Shown one piece after another: positions 17,489 to 27,375 of a stretch of DNA of 64,000 nucleotides. Each line of letters opens with the position of its first letter. The first letter of the stretch is position 1. Under the pieces are notes generated by a model. The model worked only from the letters and a program-made list of their open reading frames with translations. It had not been told where the DNA came from and made no database searches. The position numbers and the translations under genes are program-made. The DNA comes from CAWDZK01 sp963807005 (GTDB taxonomy: Bacteria > Actinomycetota > Actinomycetes > JACCUZ01), in NCBI GenBank assembly GCA_963807005.1, contig CAWDZK010000003.1, positions 124,001 through 188,000 of the forward strand. The letters run 5' to 3'.

Positions 17489-17518
17489 CCGGAACAGGTA
17501 CGACGGTGGGGGGTTTCC

Positions 17519-17797
17519 ATGGGGCAACGTCGGTACGTCGAGCTGCCCGTGGTCGAGCGCCGGCACTATGCCGCGCCGGCGCTGACCGAGACGCAGGGGC
17601 GGGCAGCGCTCAGGCTGGGGCTGGACCTGCAGGAGGCCGCCGACGCCCTGGCGCCGGAGCACGCGCGGCTGTTCCGCCAGGACGCCAAGAGGTTCCGGAT
17701 CCATCGGCTGACCCAGCTGGTGCTCGCGGCTGACGCGTTCGGCGCGATCCTCGTGGCGGGTGGTTGGTTCGGCTGGTGGCCGGGCCCGGCCGCCTGA
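17519..17797 (+). CDS. hypothetical protein with C-terminal membrane segment (92 aa)
   Basis: ATG at 17519 with GGTGGGG upstream and a promoter-like sequence 31 bp before the start. The first 70 residues are a charged, probably helical region (TQGRAALRLGLDLQEAADAL, then HARLFRQDAKRFRIHRL); the end is hydrophobic (LVLAADAFGAILVAGGWFGW). I do not recognise a family. Plausible coding sequence on codon use and signals. Confidence 0.6.
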   Translation: MGQRRYVELPVVERRHYAAPALTETQGRAALRLGLDLQEAADALAPEHARLFRQDAKRFRIHRLTQLVLAADAFGAILVAGGWFGWWPGPAA

Positions 17798-17916
17798 CGG
17801 CCGGAGGCGCGGGACGCCGCGGATCCTGCCTTCGTCTCACGGGCCGTCTACGGGGTTGCGCGATCGGCTCGCTCGTCGCAGTCTCACGCTGGGCGACCAG
17901 ACGAGAGGCGGCACCG

Positions 17917-18579
17917 ATGCGGGGACGGTTCGTGGTGGTGGTGGGGCTGACGACGGCGCTGTGGATGATCCAGAGCCCCGGCGCCCAGGCGGCGACGGTG
18001 GTGGCCCTGTGGCACATGGACGACGTCGGCTCCGCCATGACCGACGCCTCCGGCAACGGGCTCACCGGAACGCTGAAGAACGTGGCCACCGGCCAGCCCG
18101 GATCTGCGGCGACGGCGTTCGGCTTCGCCAAGACACCGTCGTACGTGTCGGTGAGCTCGTCGAAGCTCAACCCCGGCACCGCGACCTTCACGGTGTCCGC
18201 GCGGGTGCGCTTCACCGTGCTCCCCAGCGCAGCCGTCGGCGACTACGACATCATCCGCAAGGGGCTCTCCACGACGACCGGCGGCGACTGGAAGATGGAG
18301 ATCCTGAGGTCCGGGTACGCGTTCTGCCTGTTCCAGGGCTCGTCCGGGAAGGTCTCGCTCAGCCACGGACCGAGCCTGGCCGACGACCGCTGGCACACGA
18401 TCACCTGCCAACGGACCACCACCGGCGTGCGCCTCACGGTGGACGGCGGCTCCTGGTCGAAAGCCGGGGCCACCGGCAAGATCGCCAACTCCTCGGCCGT
18501 CCTGCTCGGGGCGAAGTCGACGTCCGGGGCGGACCAGTACCAGGGCCTGCTCGACGAGGTAGCCGTCTCTACCGGCTGA
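17917..18579 (+). CDS. secreted LamG/concanavalin A-like domain protein
   Basis: 220 residues from ATG 17917 with GAGAGGCGG upstream. A cleavable signal peptide (FVVVVGLTTALWMIQSPGAQA, cleavage likely after AQA) leads into a single LamG-like jelly-roll domain: VVALWHMDDVGSAMTDASGN, FTVSARVRF, DDRWHTITCQRTTTGVRLTV and GLLDEVAVSTG. This is the laminin-G-type fold of secreted actinobacterial lectin or enzyme-associated domains, here standing alone. It probably binds carbohydrate or a wall polymer outside the cell; the ligand is unknown. Confidence 0.8.
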   Translation: MRGRFVVVVGLTTALWMIQSPGAQAATVVALWHMDDVGSAMTDASGNGLTGTLKNVATGQPGSAATAFGFAKTPSYVSVSSSKLNPGTATFTVSARVRFTVLPSAAVGDYDIIRKGLSTTTGGDWKMEILRSGYAFCLFQGSSGKVSLSHGPSLADDRWHTITCQRTTTGVRLTVDGGSWSKAGATGKIANSSAVLLGAKSTSGADQYQGLLDEVAVSTG

Positions 18580-18632
18580 CGCCCACGGCCGCCCGACCTG
18601 GCTGAGCGGCGGCCCGGGGACGCGGGCAGGTG

Positions 18633-18737
18633 TCAGCGCGCGAGCAGCGGGGCGTCGACCGGCAGCAGCGCGCTGCCGAGGACCACGGTGAACACGAGGA
18701 AGATCAGCACCAGCACTGCGACCGCCCGCGAGCTCAT
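18633..18737 (-). CDS. very small membrane peptide (34 aa), hypothetical
   Basis: ATG at 18737 with AGGATAGAGG just upstream. It is nearly all one transmembrane helix (RAVAVLVLIFLVFTVVLGSA) plus a short polar tail. It is divergent from the MscS gene, about 170 bp apart. Small single-helix peptides of this kind exist in actinobacteria, but no family is recognised. Confidence 0.4.
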   Translation of the reverse strand: MSSRAVAVLVLIFLVFTVVLGSALLPVDAPLLAR

Positions 18738-18906
18738 GCCTCTATCCTGCGCGTTGAACAGCAATACGCAACCTTTGACGCGAACAAACATCAGTTGTGG
18801 CCATCTCGCCGCACCCGTGCGGAGCCTTTCGGCCCGTCGGGCGCCGACAGGGTGAGACCGGCGCGTCGGAACGTGTGCCTCGGCGCGGTCGCGGGTACGG
18901 CAGGGG

Positions 18907-19794
18907 ATGGACATCGCCCTGTCGCCCCACGTCCTGCCCACGGCCGTCGGTGACGGCCCGATCACCCGTGACCAGGTGCTCATCGGCCTGGCCGTCATCG
19001 TCGGCGGAGTCCTGGCCGGCCGGCTGCTGCCGTACCCGCTGCGCCCCCTGCTGGCGCGGCGCCGCAGCCCGAGCTTCGCCAAGGTCTTCTCGTCGATCGC
19101 CGGCGGCCTGGTCGTGCTGGTGAGCCTGCTCATCGGGGTCACGATCATCTTTCCCAGCATCGACCCGGTGGCCGTGCTGTCCAGCCTCGGCATCCTCGGC
19201 ATCGCGGCCGGGTTCGCTTTCCAGGACATCCTCAGCAACCTGCTCGCCGGCGTGCTGCTCCTCATGCGTGACCCGTTCCGCGGCGGCGACCAGATCACCG
19301 TCGACGGCCTCACCGGCACGGTGGTGGAGATCAACCTGCGCGAGACCGTGCTCAAGACGTACGACGGTCGCCGGCTCACGATCCCCAACGCCACCGTCTA
19401 CACCCACCCCATCACCGTGCAGACCGCGTACGACACCGTCCGCACGTCGGTGCTCGTCGGCGTCGACTACTCCACCGACCTCCCGCGGGCGAAGTCGCTG
19501 GCCGAGGAAGCCGTCGCCGCTGTCGACGGCGTGCTCGCCGACCCGGCCGTGCAGGTGTATGCGACCACGTTCGGCGCCTCGACGATCGACTTCGACATCC
19601 GCTACTGGACCGCTCCGGAGCAGGCAGAGATCCGCAGGACCCAGGACGCCGTCATCAGCGCCGTCCTCGAGGCCTACAACGCGGCCGGCATCGACATGCC
19701 GGACGGGATGATGGTGCTGCAGGGCTCCCCCAGCCTCACCGCGTCGATCCACGGCCGGGGCGAGGTGTCCGACGGCGGCAGCCTGCGCGGCTGA
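18907..19794 (+). CDS. MscS family mechanosensitive channel
   Basis: 295 residues. Transmembrane helices lie at about 24-41, 58-80 and 85-118; the last is the pore-lining TM3 (LSSLGILGIAAGFAFQDILS, then NLLAGVLLLM). The MscS beta domain follows with DPFRGGDQITVDGLTGTVVE and RRLTIPNATVYTHPI, then a C-terminal alpha/beta domain. It releases solutes when membrane tension rises. ATG start at 18907. It is 179 bp upstream of the Asp23/Gls24 operon on the same strand, which fits a shared envelope-stress theme, though the gap suggests a separate promoter. Confidence 0.93.
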   Translation: MDIALSPHVLPTAVGDGPITRDQVLIGLAVIVGGVLAGRLLPYPLRPLLARRRSPSFAKVFSSIAGGLVVLVSLLIGVTIIFPSIDPVAVLSSLGILGIAAGFAFQDILSNLLAGVLLLMRDPFRGGDQITVDGLTGTVVEINLRETVLKTYDGRRLTIPNATVYTHPITVQTAYDTVRTSVLVGVDYSTDLPRAKSLAEEAVAAVDGVLADPAVQVYATTFGASTIDFDIRYWTAPEQAEIRRTQDAVISAVLEAYNAAGIDMPDGMMVLQGSPSLTASIHGRGEVSDGGSLRG

Positions 19795-19973
19795 GCCACA
19801 GACGTGCCGGGCGCAGCCGGGCCAACAAACGACGACATGTCATGGACTGTCAACCCGCATTCGCACCATCCCTGTGTTGCGGTCTCGTGACATCGGGCGA
19901 GGTCTGTGTGGGGGACGTTGCCAGGGGGGTAGGCCCTAACGATCGAACGCACAGACCAGGTGGAGGGAAAACC

Positions 19974-20456
19974 ATGACTCAGACCGCCCAGGACAAGCCG
20001 AGCGTGACATCGAAGGCATCGGAGAGCTCCGCGTCGGTTGCCCCGCAGGGGACCGGCGCGCTTGACAGCTCGCACGGACGCACCAGCATCGCCGACACTG
20101 TCGTGACGAAGATCGCCGCGATCGCGACCCGCGAGGTCTCTGGTGTCCATGAGCTGGGCAAGGGGACTGCTCGTGCGATGGGCCAGCTGCGAGAGCGGAT
20201 CCCCGGGTCGTCCGGTCCCTCGGTGTCCCAAGGTGTCTCCGTCGAGGTGGGCGAGACCCAGGCGGCCGTCGACGTCGACGTCGTCGTGGACTACGGCGTG
20301 AGCATCGCCGACCTCGCGAAGGGCATCCGGCGCAACGTCATCAGCTCGGTCGAGCGCATGACCGGGCTCGAGGTCGTCGAGGTGAACGTGGCGGTCGACG
20401 ACGTCTACATCGCGGGCGACGACGACGAGCAGCAGAGCTCCTCGCGCGTCCAGTGA
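19974..20456 (+). CDS. Asp23/Gls24 family envelope stress protein
   Basis: 160 residues from ATG 19974, preceded by GGAGGGAAA. After a disordered 35-residue start comes the Asp23 core: TSIADTVVTKIAAIATREV, SGVHELG, then VSVEVGETQAAVDVDVVVDY, GVSIADLAKGIRRNVISSVE and GLEVVEVNVAVDDVYI. The acidic end (GDDDEQQSS) is typical. Asp23 proteins attach to the membrane through AmaP-type anchors, and a candidate anchor is the last gene of this operon. First gene of seven coupled genes. GGGGTAGG about 45 bp upstream resembles a stress-sigma -10 element, but I could not place a matching -35. Confidence 0.9.
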   Translation: MTQTAQDKPSVTSKASESSASVAPQGTGALDSSHGRTSIADTVVTKIAAIATREVSGVHELGKGTARAMGQLRERIPGSSGPSVSQGVSVEVGETQAAVDVDVVVDYGVSIADLAKGIRRNVISSVERMTGLEVVEVNVAVDDVYIAGDDDEQQSSSRVQ

Positions 20457-20764
20457 GGCCGGTCGAGCCGGACGCGGACCGGGTCGCCGAGGCGGCGCTG
20501 TCCGTGCCGGGCGTCACCGGTCTCGGAGGCGGCGCCGCAGGGGCCGTGGCGACGTACCTTCCGGGACGTCAGGTTCCCGGCGTCCGGATCGACGACGACG
20601 TCGTGTCCGTACACGTGACCGTGTCTCTCGACCAGCCGCTGCTTCCGGTGGCTGCGTCCGTCCGCGCCGCGGTTGCCCCCCTGGCGAACGGCCGCGCCGT
20701 CGACGTCGTGATCGAGGACGTCGAGGCGGCTACCGACGCCGCTGGGACCGATCCACCGGGATGA
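20453..20764 (+). CDS. short Asp23-like protein
   Basis: 103 residues. GTG at 20453 overlaps the preceding stop (GTGA). The sequence ADRVAEAALSVPGVTGLGGG resembles the N-terminal half of the Asp23 fold, and VVSVHVTVSLDQPLLPVAAS with AVDVVIEDVEAA resembles its beta strands. It is divergent from the other two Asp23 paralogues of the operon and lacks the terminal NVxVxDV motif. It is probably a partner or degenerate paralogue in the same envelope complex. Confidence 0.7.
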   Translation: MRPVEPDADRVAEAALSVPGVTGLGGGAAGAVATYLPGRQVPGVRIDDDVVSVHVTVSLDQPLLPVAASVRAAVAPLANGRAVDVVIEDVEAATDAAGTDPPG

Positions 20765-21006
20765 CGGACGACCAGCGCCGGGCGTACCTGAAGTTCGTCC
20801 GGACCCACCATCCCGACCGGGGCGGGGACCACGCGACGTTCGTCGAAGGGCTGGCAGCCCTTCGACGCAACATCCACTCGATCGCTGACGACGACCCGCG
20901 CCTGGGCGGCCCCGTGCACATCGTGCACCGCCGCCGGGGCCTCCGGCGGCTGCTCGAGATCCTGCGGGCATGGCGTCAGCCGCCGCCGCCACCCCGGGTC
21001 CGGTGA
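20761..21006 (+). CDS. minimal J-domain-like protein (81 aa)
   Basis: ATG overlaps the previous stop (ATGA at 20761). The first 45 residues read like helix II, the HPD loop and helix III of a J domain (RRAYLKFVRTHHPDRGGDHA, then FVEGLAALRR); helix I and the Gly/Phe region are missing. The rest is basic and Pro-rich (RRRGLRRLLEILRAWRQPPP). HPD is the tripeptide by which J proteins stimulate Hsp70 (DnaK). Whether this short form does so is unknown. Its place inside an Asp23 operon is noteworthy. Confidence 0.7.
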   Translation: MTDDQRRAYLKFVRTHHPDRGGDHATFVEGLAALRRNIHSIADDDPRLGGPVHIVHRRRGLRRLLEILRAWRQPPPPPRVR

Positions 21007-21047
21007 CCGTCCAGCCGCACCACAACTCGCAACCTCAGGGAGCTCTC

Positions 21048-21233
21048 GTGACACCCTCTACCACCGGCCTGTTCACCGGTCTCGGTCTCGGCTTCGCCGG
21101 AGCTTTCGGCGGGTTCGACGCGTTCGCCATCTGTCTGCTCCTCGCCGCCCTCGGCCTCGTGGTCGGGCGGGCTCTCGAGGGTCAGCTCGATCTCAGCTCA
21201 CTCGTCGGCAGCGCCGACCGGCGGAACAGGTGA
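21048..21233 (+). CDS. DUF2273 family small membrane protein
   Basis: 61 residues from GTG 21048, with GGGAG upstream. Two hydrophobic segments (GLFTGLGLGFAGAFGGF and FAICLLLAALGLVVGRALEG) end in GQLDLSSLVGSADRRNR. It matches DUF2273, which is normally encoded beside AmaP and Asp23. It is likely part of the membrane platform that holds Asp23 proteins. An in-frame upstream start at 20970 would overlap the J-like gene and is less likely. Confidence 0.8.
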   Translation: MTPSTTGLFTGLGLGFAGAFGGFDAFAICLLLAALGLVVGRALEGQLDLSSLVGSADRRNR

Positions 21234-21616
21234 CAGCGCTCGCTGAGGCGGTCGCCGTTCCTGGCCGGGACGACGCGGCGGACCGCGGCCAGACGCGGAT
21301 CCACGATCGCGTGGTGCAACGAATCGTCAGCGTGTCGGCCGCCGAGGTGTCGGGGACCGGAGGCACGCGCCGGCGGGTTCTCGGCGTCGCCGTCAGCGGA
21401 GCCGAGCGGCCGGTCGCGCAGGCTGACGTGAACGGCAGCGTCGTGACCGCCCGCGTCTCGCTGTCCATGGGGTACCCGAGCCCGGTGCGGGAGATCGCCG
21501 CCCAGGTACGCGGTCATGTGGCGCAGCGGGTCGAGGAGCTGACGGGCCTGCGGGTCGCCGAGGTCGACGTCGTGGTCGAGGCGCTGGTCCCGGACGTCGA
21601 GCCGAGGGTGAGATGA
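21230..21616 (+). CDS. Asp23/Gls24 family protein, second copy
   Basis: 128 residues. GTG at 21230 overlaps the DUF2273 stop. The Asp23 pattern is clear: TRIHDRVVQRIVSVSAAEVS, GSVVTARVSLSMGYPSPVRE, IAAQVRGHVAQRVEELTGLR and VAEVDVVVEALVPD. It lacks the acidic tail of the first copy. Probably assembles with the other Asp23 proteins at the membrane. Confidence 0.87.
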   Translation: MTALAEAVAVPGRDDAADRGQTRIHDRVVQRIVSVSAAEVSGTGGTRRRVLGVAVSGAERPVAQADVNGSVVTARVSLSMGYPSPVREIAAQVRGHVAQRVEELTGLRVAEVDVVVEALVPDVEPRVR

Positions 21617-22146
21617 ACGCCGTCCTGGTCCAGCGGCGGCTGCTCGGAGCCCTGCTGGGCCTGGCGATCGCCGCGCTCGGGCTGCTACTGGCGCTCGAGG
21701 CCGGAGGCCGGCTGCTGGACCGCGGCTCGTTCGTGCTCGTGGACTACTCATCCGTCGTGGACGACCTCTCCGGGCGACCCTGGTCGGACGGGCTGGTCCG
21801 CGTCACCGCCGCCGCCACGGTCCTGGTCGGGCTCCTCGTCCTCGTCGCCGCGCTGCGCCGACCACCGCGTCCGTTGCTCATGCAGGCGCCGGACGGCCTC
21901 CGGTGCGAGATCCCGCCCGGGGAGGTGGCTCGCGTGCTGGAGATCACCGCCGGACGGGTCAGCGGCGTGCGGTCGAGCAAGGCTCGGGTGCGCTCCCGGA
22001 CGGCGCGGGTGACTGCGTCGACCAGGCTGCGGGACACGAGCGACCTCGAGCAGCAGGTGGCCGACGCCTGCTCCGGACGCCTGGACGCGCTGATGCTGGA
22101 ACGCCAGCCGCGTACTCGGGTCTCGATCCGCCGGAGCCCGAAGTGA
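21613..22146 (+). CDS. DUF6286-like membrane protein of Asp23 operon
   Basis: 177 residues, with an ATG overlapping the previous stop. Two transmembrane helices (LLGALLGLAIAALGLLLALE, and AAATVLVGLLVLVAALRRPP) enclose an extracytoplasmic loop; a cytoplasmic C-terminal domain of about 80 residues follows (VARVLEITAGRVSGVRSSKA, then VADACSGRLDAL). The pattern fits DUF6286 proteins seen with actinobacterial Asp23 genes. The C-terminal domain may be an Asp23-like docking part. Confidence 0.72.
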   Translation: MNAVLVQRRLLGALLGLAIAALGLLLALEAGGRLLDRGSFVLVDYSSVVDDLSGRPWSDGLVRVTAAATVLVGLLVLVAALRRPPRPLLMQAPDGLRCEIPPGEVARVLEITAGRVSGVRSSKARVRSRTARVTASTRLRDTSDLEQQVADACSGRLDALMLERQPRTRVSIRRSPK

Positions 22147-22742
22147 GCGCCGGGGGCCGGCCTGGCAGGAGGGCCCGCACCGACCGGCGCAACCCCGTCG
22201 GCATCGGGCTGGTGGGCGTCGTGCTCGCCTCGGCCGGCGCCTTGGCGCTCGTCGTGTCGGTGGGAGCCTTCGGCTTCTCGTCCGACCGCCCGGTCCTCGA
22301 CGACGACCTGCTGCAGTGGGTCCGCGACGAGAGCACGTGGGTGCAGCTGGGGCTGCTCGTCCTCGGTCTCCTCGCCGCCTTCGTCGGGCTGCTGTGGCTG
22401 CTCGTGCAGCTGCGCGTCGAGCGGCTCAGCGACGTCCTGCTGGAGGCAGACGACGCCCGGGGGCAGACCTCCATGCCGCCCAAGGCGCTGACGGACGCGG
22501 TGGAGGCAGAGGCTCGAGCCGTCCACGGCGTCAGCGACGCGACGGCGCGGCTGGAGAACGACCCGCTCGAGCCGGACCTGAGACTGGTGGTCGACCTGAC
22601 CCCGAGGGCTGACCTGCGCGAGGTCCGGACCGCCATCGAGACGGGCGTCCTGGCGCACGCCCGGGAGGCGCTCTCGCGCGACGACGTCCCCACGCTCGTG
22701 CAGTACCGGCTGGCAAAGGGCTCGAGCACCAGGGCACGCTGA
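22143..22742 (+). CDS. AmaP-like alkaline shock membrane anchor protein
   Basis: 199 residues. GTG at 22143 overlaps the previous stop. It has a basic N-terminus, two transmembrane helices (GLVGVVLASAGALALVVSVG, and GLLVLGLLAAFVGLLWLLVQ) and a C-terminal soluble domain with ADLREVRTAIETGVLAHARE. Topology and place at the end of the Asp23-DUF2273-Asp23 operon fit AmaP, the anchor known in Firmicutes to hold Asp23 at the membrane. Last gene of the operon; no strong hairpin follows within 170 bp. Confidence 0.77.
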   Translation: MSAGGRPGRRARTDRRNPVGIGLVGVVLASAGALALVVSVGAFGFSSDRPVLDDDLLQWVRDESTWVQLGLLVLGLLAAFVGLLWLLVQLRVERLSDVLLEADDARGQTSMPPKALTDAVEAEARAVHGVSDATARLENDPLEPDLRLVVDLTPRADLREVRTAIETGVLAHAREALSRDDVPTLVQYRLAKGSSTRAR

Positions 22743-22921
22743 GCCACTGCCGGACTCACGGAAACCCTGGGCCCGTCATGGAGATGGCGGGGAGATCGGC
22801 GACGGGGATGGGTCGGCACGGCGCGTTCAGCAACCCGACCGAGAGCACTGTGCTCGACGCGACGACCCGCCGCAACCAGCGCCCAGCTCACAGGCACCGC
22901 TCGCGGCGCCTCGGGTGTGAC

Positions 22922-24427
<1,506 letters not shown>

Positions 24428-24611
24428 GTACTACCTCTCGTCGTGCCCGGGCAGCCAGCAGCCCGGGCATGCTCCAGGTGGATGGGGGTGCGGTCTGTGG
24501 GCTGCGTCGCCGGGAGCGGGCTGTCGTGGCGACGCAACGCATCATTGTGACACGCGACGGACGCCCGGCGCAGATCCGGGGCGGTCGCGGCGGGGTCCCC
24601 GGGCCGTGTCG

Positions 24612-26120
24612 TCAGCCCGCGAACCGCACGGCCAGCACGGTGGCGTCGTCCCGCCCGGGCGTGTCGGGCAGCAGGTCGGCCGCGACCCGTTCGACCATCC
24701 GGTCCAGGGGCTCCTCGGCGGTGCCCACCACGGCCAGCAGCTCGGCCAGCCCCTCGTCCAGGTCCTGGCCGCGGCGCTCCACCAGGCCGTCCGTCAGCCC
24801 CAGCAGCACGTCTCCCGGCCCCAGCTCCAGGGTCCGCTGGTGACGCGGCTCGGGCCACCCCAGCGGCGTCGAGCCCGAGCCGGCGTCGACCAGCTCCGGG
24901 GCGCGGCCGCTGCGGCGCAGCACGAGGGGCAGGTGCCCGGCGGCGCCGACGGCCGCCCGGCGGGCCACCGGGTTCACCAGCAGGTAGACGAGGGTGGCGA
25001 TCTGATCCTGGTCCTCGGTGGCCGTGAAGACCCGGTCCAGCCCCGTGAGCACCGCCTCGGGCAGCGGGTTCGCGTGCGCCAGCGCCCGCAGCGCCGAGCG
25101 CAGCCGGCCCATGCCGGCGGCGGCCCGCACGCCCTTGCCCATCACGTCGCCGACCACGAGGACCAGCCGGCCGTCCGGCAGCGCGAACACGTCGTACCAG
25201 TCGCCCCCGACGTCGGCCTCGGCCGAGCCGGCCCGGAAGCTCGCCGCGAGCTCGACCCCGGGGACCTCCGGCAGGCTGGCCGGCAGCAGGCTGCGCTGCA
25301 GGGTCACCGCGGTGGACCGCTCCCGCTCGTAGAGCCGTGCCCGCTCCAGGGCGATGGCGCACTGGCCGGCCAGGGCTCCCAGGTACGGCTCGTCCCGCCC
25401 GGGCACGGGCTCCTCGAAGTCCAGCGCCAGGACACCGGTCACGTCGCCGGTGAGCACCAGGTCCACGGCGACCCGGACTGGCGCCTCCCTCGGCGGCTCG
25501 GGGTCGCCGGGCAGGACCAGGAACGCCCGCACCGCCCCGCTGGCGCTGGGGGCCGTCTGGGCGACCACCCGTCGTACGTCGGCGACGGTCAGCGCCCCGC
25601 CCAGGGCGGCGGTGACCCGCTGCAGCTGCCCGCTGCGCAGTGCACTGCGCCGCAGCGCCTCGTCGGCACGCCGGCGCTCGGTGACGTCGCTGATCAGCAC
25701 CGCCACCCCGATGACCTCGCCCTCGGCACGAGCGGGGAACCACTGCGACTGGTAGTGCCGTAGCTCCCCGCTGCCGGGCGACGGCGCGGAGAAGTCGTCG
25801 TCGGCCACGAGCTCGCCCGTCTCGAACACCTCGCGGAGCCGGTCCTCGACCTGGACGCCGAGATCGCCGAGCAGCTCGCTGGGCCGACGACCCAGGTGCT
25901 CCGCGATCGGCAGGCCGTTGATGTCGGCGAGCATCCGGTTGATCCGGCGGTAGCGCAGGTCGGGTCCGTAGAAGGCGAAGGCCACCGGCGCCTGCAGGAT
26001 CAGCGTGTCCAGCAAGGCGCTGTCGGAGGGCGCCAGGGCACCCGGATCCGGGCTCGCGGCCGAGGCGCGGCCGGTCGAGCGCGCCTTGCGCACAAGCCCT
26101 CCGAAACGGGTCAGACCCAT
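24612..26120 (-). CDS. PAS-GAF-PP2C (SpoIIE-type) serine phosphatase
   Basis: 502 residues. A PAS domain (about 40-150: APVAFAFYGPDLRYRRINRM, ending GVAVLISDVTERRRADEALR) is followed by a GAF-like region and a PP2C/SpoIIE catalytic domain (about 290-500) with DVGGDWYDVFALPDGRLVLV, VGDVMGKGVRAA, AAGHLPLVL, LLGLTDGLVE and RDDATVLAV. The metal-binding aspartates are in place. Such proteins dephosphorylate anti-sigma-factor antagonists in partner-switching pathways. A STAS protein lies 14 kb away but seems to lack the target serine, so the substrate is probably elsewhere. Confidence 0.9.
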   Translation of the reverse strand: MGLTRFGGLVRKARSTGRASAASPDPGALAPSDSALLDTLILQAPVAFAFYGPDLRYRRINRMLADINGLPIAEHLGRRPSELLGDLGVQVEDRLREVFETGELVADDDFSAPSPGSGELRHYQSQWFPARAEGEVIGVAVLISDVTERRRADEALRRSALRSGQLQRVTAALGGALTVADVRRVVAQTAPSASGAVRAFLVLPGDPEPPREAPVRVAVDLVLTGDVTGVLALDFEEPVPGRDEPYLGALAGQCAIALERARLYERERSTAVTLQRSLLPASLPEVPGVELAASFRAGSAEADVGGDWYDVFALPDGRLVLVVGDVMGKGVRAAAGMGRLRSALRALAHANPLPEAVLTGLDRVFTATEDQDQIATLVYLLVNPVARRAAVGAAGHLPLVLRRSGRAPELVDAGSGSTPLGWPEPRHQRTLELGPGDVLLGLTDGLVERRGQDLDEGLAELLAVVGTAEEPLDRMVERVAADLLPDTPGRDDATVLAVRFAG

Positions 26121-26232
26121 CGAGTCGTGTCCTCCCCCGAGGCTAACGGGTCACCCAGCGTCGGCGCGCGCTTTACCCACGGTGTCGGGCTGCTCCGTCC
26201 GGGTGTGCGCGTGCCGCCCGGCCCCGGGTCGC

Positions 26233-26805
26233 TCAGCCGCCCTTGGCGGCGGCCTTCTGCTCCTGCTTGAAGGCCCGGACCTTGAGCAGGCTGGCCTGGT
26301 CGACGACGTCGGCGACGGAGCGGTAGGCGCTCGTCTCGGCGTAGGCGCCGGCGGCCTTCTCCCAGCCGTCAGGGCGGACCCCGCGCTGCTTGCCGAGCAG
26401 CGCCAGGAAGATCCGCGCCTTGGCGTCACCGAAGCCGGGCAGCGCCTTCAGCCGCGCCAGCAGGTCCGCGCCGCTCGGCGCGGTCTGCCACAGCGCCGCG
26501 GCGTCGCCGCCGTACTGGTCCACCACCACGCCGGCGAGGGTCTGGATCCGGGCGGCCATGCTGCCCGGGTACCGGTGCACCGCCGGCGGGGTCGCGCACA
26601 GGGCGGCGAACGCCTCCGGGTCGTGAGCGGCGACAGCGGCCGGGTCGAGCCGGTCGACCCCCAGCCGCTCGGCGATCCTCGCCGGCCCGGCGAAGGCCCG
26701 CTCCATCGGGAACTGCTGGTCCAGCAGCATCCCGACCAGCAGGCTGAAGGGGTCGCGGTCGAGCAGGGCGTCGGCGTCGGCCTCGCCGGTGATGTTCAGC
26801 GCCAT
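26233..26805 (-). CDS. HhH-GPD type base excision repair family protein
   Basis: 190 residues matching the actinobacterial HhH-GPD family (TIGR03252). The start reads ALNITGEADADALLDRDPFS, followed by LLVGMLLDQQFPMERAFAGP. The helix-hairpin-helix is LKALPGFGDAKARIFLALLG. A Lys/Ala tail ends the protein. A DNA glycosylase role is family-level inference; the lesion specificity is unknown. It is four bases upstream of nothing on its own strand; the UspA gene ends 5 bp before its start, so the two are likely cotranscribed, UspA first. Confidence 0.85.
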   Translation of the reverse strand: MALNITGEADADALLDRDPFSLLVGMLLDQQFPMERAFAGPARIAERLGVDRLDPAAVAAHDPEAFAALCATPPAVHRYPGSMAARIQTLAGVVVDQYGGDAAALWQTAPSGADLLARLKALPGFGDAKARIFLALLGKQRGVRPDGWEKAAGAYAETSAYRSVADVVDQASLLKVRAFKQEQKAAAKGG

Positions 26806-26809
26806 CGGC

Positions 26810-27217
26810 TCAGTCGTCCTCGTCGGCCTTCACCGCGAGCACCGGGCAGGGCGCCTCGAGCAGGATCCGCTGCGCGTTGGAGCCGAGGATGAGCTTGCCC
26901 ACCGGCGTACGGCGGCGCAGGCCGATGACGATGAAGTCCGCACCGGTCTCGCCGGCCACGGCGATCAGGTCCTCGGCCGGGTCCAGGCCGCGTACCAGCT
27001 GGCGCACCTCGTTCTCGATGCCCTCCTCGTCCAGCGCGGCCCGGACGGCGGCGAGCTCCTTCTCGTGCTCGGTGTTGTCCTCGTCGTGGTACGCCGTGCC
27101 CCCGCGGGCGGAGTTGACCACGACAAGCCGGGTCCGCCGGAGCCGGGCCTCCTCGGCAGCCCGGCGCAGCGCCGCACGACCTTCGGCCCGGGGCACGTAG
27201 CCCACGACGATCGACAT
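26810..27217 (-). CDS. universal stress protein (UspA family)
   Basis: 135 residues, a single Usp domain. It begins SIVVGYVPRAEGRAALRRAA and ends with the nucleotide-binding pattern FIVIGLRRRTPVGKLILGSN, then AQRILLEAPCPVLAVK. The Gly residues of the ATP-binding loop are present, so an ATP-binding Usp is likely. Start ATG at 27217 with GAGGAGGTCTG close upstream. It precedes the HhH-GPD gene by 4 bp. Confidence 0.92.
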   Translation of the reverse strand: MSIVVGYVPRAEGRAALRRAAEEARLRRTRLVVVNSARGGTAYHDEDNTEHEKELAAVRAALDEEGIENEVRQLVRGLDPAEDLIAVAGETGADFIVIGLRRRTPVGKLILGSNAQRILLEAPCPVLAVKADEDD

Positions 27218-27375
27218 CAGACCTCCTCGTCCACCCCCGACACCTGGACGCTACCCGACCGCCTGCGCGTCGGTGGCGGACCGTCGTACCGCTGAGCGGC
27301 GCGCAGACCCCGCCAGCGCGTCCGTGGCGGACCTCCGCAGCACCCTTCGGCACGCAGCCCGGCCGGCTGCGCCGG

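Noticed and set aside
27251..27370. Possible small coding repeat upstream of the UspA gene
   Set aside because: Two imperfect copies of a 16-bp sequence only; no ribosome site or coherent protein.
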